Part shown: one piece after another, positions 11,033 to 21,322 of the stretch
Layout: each line of letters begins with the position of its first letter
Numbering within the stretch: the first letter of the stretch is position 1
Assembly (NCBI GenBank): GCA_025738555.1
Contig: JAOVFP010000017.1
Coordinates: 1 to 64,000 of the forward strand
Origin: Cyathus striatus
Lineage: Eukaryota; Basidiomycota; Agaricomycetes; Agaricales; Nidulariaceae
Direction: 5' to 3'
Length of the DNA: 64,000 bases
The notes under the pieces: model-generated
Databases searched by the model: none
What the model saw: only the letters and a program-made list of their open reading frames with translations
What the model was told of the DNA's origin: nothing
Position numbers and translations under genes: made by a program

Positions 11033-11066
11033 ATACAACAGAACTATTTGAATCTAATTATTCAAA

Positions 11067-11219
11067 ATGCTCTCCAACAACATCACTCTTTTAATCTACA
11101 TCATCGTTATCTTCATCCTTTGTATGGCCATCTTTATACTCGGTCATTACATTCCTCGCATTATACTTCGAATTCAAGAACGACCCCCACGTCCAGAAGA
11201 ATCTATTGAAATGTCGTGA
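11067..11219 (+). CDS. Small single-pass membrane ORF downstream of pol
   Basis: 50 aa, starting MLSNN. A strongly hydrophobic segment (ITLLIYIIVIFILCMAIFIL, residues 6-25) is followed by a basic, proline-rich tail (RIQERPPRPEE). It begins 35 bp after the pol stop and ends just before the polypurine tract, the position of env in retroviruses. It is too short to be a fusion glycoprotein, and no cleavage or glycosylation pattern was seen. A membrane-tethering or viroporin-like role is possible but is inference. It is intact, unlike pol. Confidence 0.6.
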   Translation: MLSNNITLLIYIIVIFILCMAIFILGHYIPRIILRIQERPPRPEESIEMS

Positions 11220-11230
11220 GGACACGACTC

Positions 11231-11245
11231 TTAAAGGGGGGGTAA
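11231..11245 (+). other. Polypurine tract
   Basis: TTAAAGGGGGGGTAA directly abuts the 3' LTR start. This is the expected primer for plus-strand DNA synthesis. Confidence 0.8.
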
Positions 11246-11618
11246 TGTTAGGATTTTGTCACTTATCTAATCTTTTATCTAATCATATCTTATCTATGTC
11301 ATGTGACAGTCACATGACCTACAATGCAGACACCATGCGTATCAACATACGTTACTCATCATAACTGTGGGCACAGTTACACAGTTTGGCCATACGTATT
11401 ACATGAGTTCTTAATGAAGAAGCACAGTAACATGCGTTGTAGTGTAGGCTAATGTACATGCGATTACTTCATGGTTCTTTTCTATAAATATGGTCTTTCT
11501 AGTCAGTAGTTCGTTATTCTTGTGCTAGTTTATTCCAGATTAGCAATAAGATTCACTTCTCTCTCACGTTCGAGTGTTTAAGTTCAGCTTCGAGTATTTT
11601 GCTCGTCTGTCGCTAACA
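11246..11618 (+). repeat. 3' LTR
   Basis: 373 bp, aligned without gaps to the 5' LTR with six differences. It is followed at 11619-11623 by the second ACTGC target-site copy. Confidence 0.97.
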
Positions 11619-12000
11619 ACTGCCCCCCAAAAGAACTCAATAAAATTGAGCTTGCAGTGAAACTTTGGAAGTACAATGCACAGGTAACCTGTTACCTCTA
11701 TGACTTCTACAATAAGTGACTTTTTCTCTTGAAAGTCTGGCTTTAACTCACAAATCCTTTTTGCACAGCAAGCAGTTGCATCTGGATCATATTTTCCTGC
11801 CTTTTCATCTTTAGATCTTTTGCACTGCATTCTGAGACCTTTTTTGAATAATCTGTGCTCAAGAAGTACTTGCTTCATTCATTTTGCTTCACCTGGGAAT
11901 TGAGGGTGATCATGGGGGAACACCATTAGATGAGAAATATTAATCCTATTCCTGATAAACCATCCATCATGCATTATGGACTGTTTTCCTCCTGGGTTCA
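11619..12000 (-). pseudogene. 5' part of the split DDE transposase gene
   Basis: The minus strand, read downward from about 12000, encodes NMNPGGKQ, then a segment with MVFPHDHP, then KGLRMQCKRSKDEKAGKYDP, DATACCAKRICELKPDF, and the catalytic-Glu block LPKFHCKLNFIEFFWGA. This is the C-terminal pattern of IS630/Tc1-like DDE transposases that are abundant in Agaricomycetes. A TGA lies between the MVFPHDHP and VLLEHRLFKKG parts. The frame is cut by the LTR element at ACTGC and resumes at 4794. The N-terminal half and the first two catalytic Asp residues were not found upstream. Confidence 0.8.
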
Positions 12001-12566
12001 TATTCATTCAATTAATAAGTAAGGTATATGTTGCATATGCTGAATGACCTGGTGGATAAGCCTTTTCAAATGCTGGTATACTTAATTTTTTCCTTTATCT
12101 GAATGCTCTTATTTAATATGTAATAATAATATTGAAGAAATATTAGTTCAAGTTGAGGAATCAGTGCTCAGAATGACACTCATGGCTGTGTTGCAATGGC
12201 AGTGTAATGATTAAAAAATCAATGAAAAATAGACATTTTAATTTAAAAATTTCCCAGATTGAGTTTTCTATTGTCCAAAATATGTGATAGCTAAGTGACT
12301 TGCACCATAGCTTCTGGGGCCTATGACTCCGGTTTCTGTCCAGATAGGCATCTAGGTTCTCTCAGGATTTTTGGGGGTCCTAGTAATATTCAGCATGGCA
12401 CCATGGCAGTGCCTGATGTTCATCATCATGAGATCATGATCATTGATCCTTGAATTGGACAAAATTAGACAGTAAGCATGCTATAAAATTGCTATTAAGT
12501 ATAAAATAAGAACCAGTATTGAGCTCATCGAAACACTGGCTGTTACTTATCCCAAATATTGCATAC
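12001..12566. other. No gene seen
   Basis: AT-rich flank of the transposase relic. It may contain decayed upstream transposase sequence, but nothing could be recognised. Confidence 0.4.
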
Positions 12567-13382
12567 ATGGAACCTGACGCTTCGCTTTCAACCATGCTAC
12601 ATAACTCCCCTTCAGCCCCCCTAAGGTTTGCCCAATAAAACTTGAATTTTACAGTATACTTACTCATAAGCTCAGCTATGAAGAGGCTCAAGGCGGGCTT
12701 ATTAATACAAAGGTCACCTATTCGTTCTCTCAACTTTCCTCCAATTCCATGCTCCTGCTTCCTCCCCTCGATTTTTATGATACTTGGCCATTATATCATA
12801 TCCAAATTAGCATGAATTGCTTCATACCCTCATCATCCATCACCACAATAAATAGAGGAGGGAGTGAACACGGTGAATTAATTGGTGATTTCGAGTGGGT
12901 GTTAGAGCTACATATATCCAATTACGATGCTGAAGGCTTCACACTAACTCAACAGGCACGGAATTACATATTGGGGTCGTACGGTTTTCTTTGCGGATAC
13001 GGAATATATATACACTAAAATCGCATAGTATATCTGGATATGGTTTCCAGGGGACCTCAAGCGCAGACTGGTCTGGCAGTATCAGCCTTTAAACCGTTAT
13101 TTACAGGTAAACACCATCGTTGTTATAAATTCAACTTCTTACTATATACGTTGGTAGTGCTACAGATATACTGGTGTTGCATTAAAAGTAACGGAAAGAG
13201 TTTGCTTGGCCGCATCTTATCCTGCCCCTATGCTAAATCGTAGAAGTGGAGGTCGAGTCATTTTACCGAAGATCGAAGTAGAGCCACAAGGCCAAGAATA
13301 CTTCGACGGCATTATAATGTCATCATTAATTGTGGAGAGGATGCGTCTATCTCCTCTTTTCAGTAATGATCACCACAGGTAG
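12567..13382 (+). CDS. Agaricomycete-specific family protein, copy 1 (DUF6593-like?), integrity uncertain
   Basis: Collinear pieces suggest a multi-exon gene. A short first exon starts MEPDASLSTMLH at 12567. An exon of about 12672-12897 contains YSFSQL, then PLYHIQISMNCFIPSSSITT, RGGSEHGELIGDFE. Around 13050 there is GDLKRRLVWQY, and the last part near 13230-13382 has GRVILPKIEVEP and EYFDGIIMSSLIVERMRLSP. The same blocks in the same order occur in copy 2, and the last block occurs in copy 3. I recognise the pattern (SMNCF..S..TTI.RGG, then D.I..S.LI.ER.RL.P) as a large expanded mushroom family. The DUF6593 name is from memory and uncertain, and the function is unknown. Exon joins were not proven, so it could be decayed. 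Confidence 0.5.
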
Positions 13383-13940
13383 TTGGTAAAGTTTCAGATA
13401 TTCTGCCAATGCATCCACTTTGTTACAAATTTAATTGAACTACTAGCAAACAATGATATTGACATTGCGATATGTGGTCAGTCATGATGTATGCGTTGTT
13501 AGTTGCACTGATTCATAGCTGAATCCATTTACCTATATATCAAGCGATGTCAGATATTTGAGTCGAGCAAAGGCTCAGAATTTTGAACGATAACTAAATG
13601 CCAAGATATGTATGTATGTACAATGTATACCCACAATATTGGACCAGTTATCGGGTGTTATCATGTGCATCGCAGACGGAAACACTGTATGATGAACTGA
13701 TGATCACCACGATTACCATCTAGCTCTAAATGCATGCCTCTGTACACTGATTGTACATATGATTACACAGGAATTAGGACAGATTTTTACGGCTTCTACA
13801 TAGGCCCTAATGGCAAAGCTTCTTAATACCGGTAACTTCAAAATGTTATAAAGACTCGCGGGAGTTTTACCTTGGCTTTACCAGCAAACCATTTTTCTAT
13901 AAATTAGATATTTGTCTTTGACTTCGGAGCGGTAACCATA
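13383..13940. other. Spacer between copies 1 and 2
   Basis: No ORF or RNA gene was recognised. Confidence 0.4.
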
Positions 13941-14870
13941 ATGGAGGCTTCATCATCATCCTCGCTTATAGCTCCGAAATACATTGGTATTCCGGGGGGT
14001 TCTGTTGACGATTCGGAACTTCCATCGAAGGTGCGCGGGCTGTTACTCTATTGGACAATATTCCACACAAGTTTAATGGAACATATTCATTGATATTGAT
14101 AAAATAGCTACGAAGAGGCTTGCAAGGCTATGACAAAAGCCGCCTATTCTTTTTCCCAGCTTATCTTTAATTCCATGATCCTACTTCCTCCCGCTGATTC
14201 TCAAGACACCCGACCGTTGTATCACATTCATATTAGCATGAACTGTTTCATGCCTTCATCATTTATCACAACAATAACTAGAGGAGGAAATGAGCATGGT
14301 GAACTAGTTGGAGACTTCGAGTGAAGCATTGGACTTATTCCAATAAATAGTGGATTACTGAAACACTTTCATGCAATTGAATGGGAATTGTAGATAAAAC
14401 AAGCACACTCCTCATACAGGATGCAGAATTTAAGTTGAATGAAATCCTAAGCAAGGAAGGATCACGACCATCGGTACGTTCCTTCATATTTAGATTCGCG
14501 AAGTCATCTTAACACTGGGCCGTTGTACATACTTAGGCAACTTGGGCATAATTATCGAATGATCTTAAACATAGACTGATTTGGAACTATGGTTTTGAAG
14601 GTAAAGAAATATCTGTGTTTTAGGTTCACCCCTTCTTACTGTCTTTTGCTGTATATCAGTGCTATAGATATGTCAAATAGACCAGTAACCTAATGAGCCA
14701 CCTCGCTTCATTCCATCATGCACCTATACTTCGGCGAAGAGGTCATGGTCAAGTTATCTTGCCTCAACTAAAAGTCGAACCACGGGTCAAGAGTATTTGG
14801 ATGTCATTATAATGTCGCTTTTAGTTGTGGAGAGGAAGTGGCTATCTCCTGTCTTTAGCTCAGATACCAA
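13941..14870 (+). pseudogene. Same family, copy 2, frameshifted
   Basis: It starts MEASSSSSLIAPKYIGIPGG at 13941 with a plausible GT donor after GAAG. The second exon (about 14108-14325) has YEEACKAM, YSFSQL, PLYHIHISMNCFMPSSFITT and RGGNEHGELVGDFE, with a GTGAAG donor. Around 14560 there is DLKHRLIWNY. The last part has GQVILPQLKVEP, then a one-base deletion relative to copy 1 before EYLDVIIMSLLVVER. The copy therefore looks inactivated late in the protein. It is a tandem duplicate of copy 1, about 1.4 kb downstream. Confidence 0.6.
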
Positions 14871-15132
14871 GGATATCTTCAATTGAATAACTTCACAAGG
14901 ATGTTACGTTCGACTCCACTTCTTCCATATGATAATTTCATAAATACGATCTCTGAAGGCGGAAAACCACTCTTAAATTGCCTTCAGTCAAAAATGTACC
15001 ATCATTTACTCATATAAGTAAGGTGTATAGGGGTTGCCAAGTTCCGGAATGCTGACTTACGTTCATCATGATTTGCACCGTACGTAGCAACACTTCGATA
15101 TTTATTACTTTGATGGAGAAAAGAATCCTTGG

Positions 15133-15641
15133 TCAGCGCAACAGACTCCGGGCATTATTTCTCGGTAGTTGAGCAGATGGTGTTAGCCTTGCCCGTTCAA
15201 CAACTAAGAGCGATAGCATCAGCTCGTCGAAATGTTCGTGTCCTAACGGCGTCACGTCAAACGTAGGGTATGGCATTTCCGTAGACGAGTCTGCACGATC
15301 TGGAGACCCCCAAAATGTCCCAAGTATTACATTCCGATTACATGCTATGCGGGGTGGAAAGAGACTGGTTGAGGTATTGGGTACAAGCGTTATGGATGTA
15401 GACGGGGAGTTTACGTTGAATATGGTGTTCATTATAACCGTCTTATATTCTTGGCTCGGCCTCTTTCCTCCGATATATTAACAGAATGATGAATCTTTCG
15501 ATCAATAAGTAAACGTAGAACTTCCCTCCCCAGGGTCAATTCCATACTCAAGTGAGATTGATTTCGCGTTCTGCAAGGGGATGTTAGAGGGCCACAAAGC
15601 TTTCTCCTCGCATTTTTGGCATAATGGAAAGTGGTGGACAA
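15133..15641 (-). CDS. Same family, copy 3 (C-terminal part recognised), inverted
   Basis: A minus-strand frame at 15432-15133 ends with FDVTPLGHEHFDELMLSLLV then VERARLTPSAQ, the same C-terminal block as in copies 1 and 2. The upstream frame at 15641-15433 (MSTTFHYAKNARRKLCGPLT...) may be an earlier exon, but its join was not resolved. The SMNCF..RGG block was not found upstream. It may be a divergent subfamily or a partial copy. Confidence 0.45.
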
Positions 15642-16450
15642 GAGTCAACGTTCAAGGTTTTAACGAGGTATGTCAGGTCTACTCGGAAGTGGGGGAAGCC
15701 TATGCTGATGTGGTCACTTATCCATAACTTACAGATCGGAGACTTTGAGAAACTGGGGAAAGCATGGTTGTCAATTTTTAAGGACGGGTTTGAAGTGGTT
15801 ACTAAGAAGCAAGGTTTAAAGAATGGGCAAGCAGAATGAGATGCATTCTACTTGGATATTGATATCGTACTAGGGAAGTAGTAAACCAGTCCAACGATCA
15901 GTTTTAGACAATAAAATACAACATATCTTATTGTTAAAAGTGTCTGCAAACAAAATACATAAGTGTAAAGGTGGTGGTACAACCTGCGGCGTTCTAAGGT
16001 GTGCGAAGGGTCCGTCGGCGTTAGCGAGATAGAGAGAAGCCGCGTAGGAACGTAAGGTCGAATTGAACTCGTAATATGCGGATTATAAACCAGTCCTGAT
16101 GGTGTTTGGAGAGAGAGATGTCAAAATATAATGATTTCGAGAAAGTGGAAATGCAGAGACGAGTGAATGCGAAAGAATAAGAGACTGAGCACAAATATAA
16201 TCTGTTGTCGAGTGGGGGATAAATTCACTGGGGTGTAAGTAAAGTAGATACAGATTTTTAAAGAGAAAGCTTGAGTATATTACTTAACAAGATATAATTA
16301 TACCATGTAAATTATGAGATGTTGGTATGGTTCGAATTGGAGAATAAATTTTAAGGAGAGTTGGAGCTGGGGAGACTCGGCTATTGCGCGAGTGCCGAAT
16401 TTGGTGCGATTTCGGGGATTCTTGCACTACCTTAGCATGGGTTTGAGTCC
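15642..16450. other. Intergenic; left flank of the hAT element
   Basis: A 71-codon plus-strand frame at 15624-15839 ends KLGKAWLSIFKDGFEVVTKK but has no known motif. The rest is AT-rich. Nothing is supported. Confidence 0.4.
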
Positions 16451-18840
16451 TAGTGTTGCCACGGCTCAGCTCAAAGCCGCTAGCCGGATGAGCTGAACCG
16501 ACAATTAGCTGAGCCGGGCCCCTTAAATGGCTAAGGCTTATTTTTGAGCGGCTCAGGCGAAAGCCGGCTAAGCTGAGGCTCGAGCAGGACTTCGTTGAGA
16601 GCTTATCGTTATAGTTGGCCGGCAATTATCGTGATTGGACTTTCAGCCTGTATACACTCACACTGGCAACTGGGGATGCTCGTGATGAAACTGGTTCCAC
16701 AGCGCTGAGCTACGTTCTCATGCCATTTATCCAGCTATCTTGCTATTAGAGTGGCCGTCATACAGGTGTACATTTATCTGGTGCATTTATATATATTCTT
16801 GATTGTCTTAATATTGCATCAAAGGTGAAGAAATACTATTATTTGTTGGAATTATACCTAATGTTCTTTTAAGATTGGCTGGGTGACGCTAGACAATGCT
16901 TCCAATAATGATACATTTATGGAAGCATTGCAACAAGACTTACGAACATGTAATATTCCATTCAATTCATCCGAACGACGAATAAGGTATAGAACTATAT
17001 CCTTAATACATGTACGCGGACTTATATTTTATTTATTAACATATGCTTCCCCCACATCGTAAATCTTGCTTGCCAGGCTGTATTATCAGCGGCTACAGAT
17101 TTAAAATATGCAGAGGATAATGCTGCTGAATATATATCAACACCTGGAAGTAAACGTGATCCAATTGCTTTGCTTCATTCAGCTATTTGTAAAGTTCGAA
17201 AAATCTTCCAATTCTAAATTTAGCTTGAATTTATTTCATTTAGATTCGGTCTTCATCTAATCGACAAGATGCATTTCGTAGAACACTTGTCAAAATACCT
17301 AACATGCTGGTTTTAGAATTACTTCGTGATGTCAGCACTCAATGGTCCTCAACGTTTTTAATGATTGAACGGGCATTGACTGTTAGAAAGGTGCGCAGTT
17401 GTCATTAGTCAACAGGAAGCTTCATATACAACTAAATTTCGATTTTTAAAGGGAATTGATCTATTCTTATCTCGAGAACTTACCAACTATAAACTCACAA
17501 ACACTGACTGGGTGATACTCAAGTCATATGCCAAAATACTCGCAGTGTGTTATAAGACTGACCATTAATATTTGAATTAGTACGGGTGCTGATGATACTA
17601 TTATAGGTACCGCATTCCTTTCAGCAGAAGCTATCAGCCGAGAAGACTCCAACTTTATGTCATGCACTACCAGCATTTAAGTCAATGGTTAGAATTTGGA
17701 CACAACTTAAAGTTGACATGCCCATATATGAAAGTGTTATTAATGCCAGTATAAAAAAGCTAGACAACTATGACCAACGTACAAATGTCACGCCAGTTTA
17801 TCTGCTATCTTTAAGTATGTTTATATTTCACCGTTATCTATTTATATACTAAATGTTAAAATATATAGTCCTTAATCCATCCAGCAAGCTCAGATGGATT
17901 GAAAAACATTTGCCGGATAAGGTGGATTCAGTGAAACAACTATTTATTGACACAGTTAGTTAGTTTCTATGACATATTTACTCTTTCCTACTCACATTGA
18001 TGATCATACTACTTAGCTTCAGACATATCGCACTTCTGCTAGCATAAAGACACCTGCACGTAAACCACGACATATGTGTGGTAATCCATATGATTCAGAG
18101 TTTGGCAACTATGATTCTAGCGGATCTGATATAGATGATCTGGCACATGCTAACTTTATTCTAGAACTGGATAATGACCTTTATGGTAGATCATCTCAGC
18201 CACAAAGCCTTCAGGCTGAAGTTGAATCATATTTTCTTGACATGCAAACTGGATCTACAATTCTTAATTTCTGGCAGGTAAGCACTCTGACACATTTATA
18301 AGTAACATGCTACTCATTCTATTTTCAATAAATTTAGGAAAACCGTCTCAGATATCCTACAATATTCCAACTTGCTCTTGACATTCTTGCTATTCAAGGA
18401 TCTGCAGTTCCATGTGAGAGGGTATTTTCATCTGCAAAGGAAACAATGACAGAACGATGGAATCGCATCAGCCCAAAATTGATGGAAGCTTTACAAATGA
18501 TAAAGTTTTCACGTAAACACGGTAACTCACACCTCAATTTTATGGAGGGTACTGGGAGAAAGGAGGAACTTGAGATCATGGAGAATATTATGAATGAGGA
18601 GGCAAAAGTACCAGAAGACATTAGTGCTTTTTTGAGTAGTCTACTACATGACGATCAGGAAGACGATCCTTACAAATATGACAAGTTTCTTGTATTGTAC
18701 ATAAACACATTTAATGAACCGACAGTAGCCGCTGGCTAACCTTTAGCCGAGCTGAGCTGAGCCAAAAAATCAGCTATTTTCGGCTCTCGAGCCTCAAATA
18801 GCTGAGCCGAGCTGAGCTTAGCCGAGCCGTGGCAACACTA
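16451..18840 (+). mobile_element. hAT-superfamily DNA transposon, internally deleted
   Basis: Terminal inverted repeats start TAGTGTTGCCACGGCTC and end with its complement (GAGCCGTGGCAACACTA). The subterminal regions at both ends are packed with GCTGAGC/GAGCCGAGC repeats. Near-identical 8-bp flanks GGTTTGAG (16440-16447) and GGTTTGAC (18841-18848) look like a hAT 8-bp target duplication, though three extra bases (TCC) lie between the left copy and the TIR. The transposase inside lacks its N-terminus. Confidence 0.85.
16865..18739 (+). pseudogene. hAT transposase, N-terminally truncated
   Basis: Exons separated by short introns encode IGWVTLDNASNNDTFMEALQ (the Asp of DNAS is the second catalytic residue), FPHIVNLACQAVLSAATDLK, DVSTQWSSTFLMIERAL, NPSSKLRWIEKHLPDKVD, and the C-terminal dimerisation block RYPTIFQLALDILAIQGSAV then PCERVFSSAKETM, which contains the catalytic Glu. 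The protein ends in an acidic tail. No BED zinc finger and no first catalytic Asp block were found between the left TIR and 16865, where only about 410 bp remain. The element is therefore unlikely to be autonomous. Confidence 0.8.
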
Positions 18841-18849
18841 GGTTTGACT

Positions 18850-19276
18850 AATATGATTCTTTGGCGGTAATTGAAGTCTTTGGCGGTGGTCGGTAGCGAG
18901 GAGATGGATGATAGCGGTGAGGAGAGTGATAAGCAAAACGTACGAGCGTGAATTGTGGTTTGACGTGCGCTGTTCTGTTACGTAAACAATCACGTGACTT
19001 AAACGCCGTAAGACTTCGAGAATAAAATTAAAATTACCAATAATTGCTGAGTTGCCCATGAGTTGCCTGCTCTACAATAAATACTGTCCAAAATTATTGA
19101 CTTAAATTAAGGTCTGTACTCTCACCCGGCAGTTCAAATTAACTCTATTCCAGTCTCTTCTTTGGTCTTACTGTACCATCGCCAGAGTTATAGAGGTTCA
19201 TTAATAGTAAATGACTTTCACTGGTATTTTCTAATTATAATACGAATCAGACATCAGTTACATGCTTACCATTCTT
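18850..19276. other. Intergenic
   Basis: No gene recognised. A short GCCTGCTCTACA block near 19068 resembles a palindrome arm also present near 32730 and 63025. Confidence 0.4.
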
Positions 19277-19357
19277 GTACGACTGACGTGGGAAGGATGA
19301 ATGCTGTGAAAATACATCGAAGTAACTATAAGGCGCTGAAATTTACATATAAGAGCA
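19277..19357 (+). promoter_or_regulatory. Promoter block shared by the paralogue cluster
   Basis: A GACGTGGGAAGGATGAATG block, GCGCTGAAATTTAC and a TATAAGAGC TATA-like box occur here. The first two recur in order at about 21186-21240 upstream of gene B. TATAAGAGCAGG recurs at about 22360-22371 upstream of gene C. Conservation across diverged paralogues suggests shared regulation. Confidence 0.55.
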
Positions 19358-19431
19358 CCTACCAGTGATCCTGAAGGACTCACCGTCCCGATAGAAGCGC
19401 CAGACCCATACCATTCAGGCACGTCACCAAG

Positions 19432-20515
19432 ATGCCCGCCTTTCAAGGTGCTTCCAATATCAACCTTCACGGAGGAACTTTCAACAATACTGAGCGGGAC
19501 ATGGTCACGCATAACAACAACGGAAGTGTAACAAACATCAACTCGGGGAACACAACGATCAGCCGCACAGTTGGGTCGTACAACACTCGCAATATCACTG
19601 ATAACAGCACTAGTGAGTGGCAAACCCGTTTAGATACTCGTATTTGTCTTATAGAAGTCAAGACACCACGACGTATGGGGGCGTAAGTGGGAATAACAAT
19701 GGAGTAAATTACAATCAAGGACCTCCTAGCCGTAGCAGTTGCGAGTCTCCGATTTTTTCCCGTGTTCTTATCATCACTCTAATGAAGACTCCCCGCATTT
19801 AGACACGGATCAAAGGTATAAACAGAGAAGGAGGCTACAATCTACTGATTGGATGGAGGATATGGACAGTGACGAAGAAGAGGACAATATGGGTTTTAAC
19901 GAACACAGCAGCAGAGGTTCAAGTTCGAGCCGTCGTGGATATCAGTCGGAGCAGAACAGGACGCCAAGGTATCGGCCACCACAACAGCACCCTCAATACG
20001 CTGAACAAATGTCTGGGGGATACGAACCGCAAGGCTATCCTGCTCCTGCTTTCTATCCTCAAACCACTGGACAAACTCAGTGGCCGGGAACGCCATATTC
20101 TATGGCGCTACCCAACTATCAGCATCCAAGTCAGAACTGGCCACAATCCCCACCGGCTGGGCCATATCATACGGGGCCTTCCACCAATCAGCATCCGCAG
20201 TCTTACCCTCCGTCAGCTCCACAATCCCCGCCACCTATGCCAACATCTGCTTCATTCTCTCCACCACCCTCCAACTACGGTCCGTCTTATGGGCAACACC
20301 CGCTGGCACAGCATTACCCTCAGCCAACGTTCCAATCCCCAACGTCTCCTCCATTCTCTCCGACACCATCCCACTATCCGTCTCCTTCCCAGCAGCAAGA
20401 ACCGGCGTATTACCCACAGCCTGCACACCCACATTCCATAACACCTTCTTCAGATCCCAGAGGGAACATGCCATACAGATCAAACAACCCCTTTCGTCAG
20501 AACCAAGGGCAGTGA
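19432..20515 (+). CDS. Gene A: N-terminal NSGNTT-module protein with Pro/Gln-rich tail
   Basis: Exons 19432-19612, 19663-19740 and 19803-20515 join in frame to 323 aa. Residues 1-70 form a module: GASNINLHGGTFNN, then GSVTNINSGNTT, SYN and TTTYGG. An acidic region (DMDSDEEEDNMGF, about residues 105-117) and a long Pro/Gln/Ser/Tyr-rich disordered tail follow, ending RSNNPFRQNQGQ. No catalytic domain, signal peptide or membrane segment was seen. The second intron begins GCGAGT (GC-AG) by alignment to gene C; a GTAGCA donor at 19732 would also keep frame. Gene D next door carries the same module at its C-terminus, so a homotypic interaction is plausible. Function is unknown. Confidence 0.75.
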
Positions 20516-21322
20516 ATAGTGAGGGATCAATAATCTGAGCGGTGCTGTGTACCAGACAACTATACTCTTGTTTACACTGTAACCTACTGAGAATGAGATC
20601 TTGTACGCGGAACACGGCATCACACGCTTCGAATGCGGAATCTTTTGTCAACTTCATCTTCACCTGTTGTACTTACTTATCATTGTCTTATCTTCTTTAT
20701 TCATGTTTTAACTAAACACTCACCCGTGATCTTAACCTTCAAATGCATCTATCAAACTTTAATACTACAAGTTATATATGTCTCCTAACGCTGCGTATCT
20801 AAAGCGCCTCGAGGCCGAATCTCATACACAGACTCATACCAACTAAAGTGCATGTCAGCGACAAATGGCAGCGACTCAAGCGTCTGTTTAAATTTGGTCT
20901 ATGTATTAAATATGTGGAATAAGATACGAGGTTGGAAGTATTTTCTGACAAATAAAATGCAAGTAGATGGGCAACTGTCCACCCTGCTCCTAGTGAGATA
21001 TGATATGGGTTGGAATGGGGAGGGACAAGACCTGGATGACTGAGCTTGCGTACGACAATTCATGTAGGTAGCGAATGGGTTATATATGAGTAAGTCTCGA
21101 TAGGGGCCCTAATGTGGTGCGGTAATGAAAAACACGAGTTTTGCAGTGCAAGGACTTTCTGCTCTTGTCCTGCTTCAATTATAGCTGACATGGGAAGGAT
21201 AAATGTCATAAGACACACTATACAAGCGCTGGAATTTACCTCCACATAACTTACAAGAGCAGCCGACTTATGCTGGATATCACCTAGGTGAAAGTACCCT
21301 CCTCGTATAGTTAGTCACCAAA
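20516..21322. other. Spacer between genes A and B
   Basis: No coding signal beyond short ORFs. The last ~140 bp (21180 onward) match the promoter block of gene A. Confidence 0.45.

Larger units (their letters stand above)
4795..11618 (+). mobile_element. Ty3/Gypsy LTR retrotransposon (chromovirus), nearly complete
   Basis: A 6824-bp element has two 373-bp LTRs that start TGTTAG and end CTAACA, flanked by the 5-bp direct duplication ACTGC (4790-4794 and 11619-11623). Internal order: primer-binding site, ORF1, gag with zinc knuckle, protease, reverse transcriptase, RNase H, integrase, chromodomain, small membrane ORF, polypurine tract. RT-RH preceding integrase and a C-terminal chromodomain define a chromovirus. 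The LTRs differ at six sites (1.6 percent), so the insertion is fairly young. Two in-frame TGA codons in pol and a changed RNase H residue suggest that this copy is no longer autonomous. It sits inside a DDE transposase gene. Confidence 0.97.

Noticed and set aside
19869..20441. Long alternative-frame ORF inside gene A
   Set aside because: It is the shadow of the proline-rich exon (CCA/TCC-rich DNA stays open in several frames); the paralogue supports the other frame.
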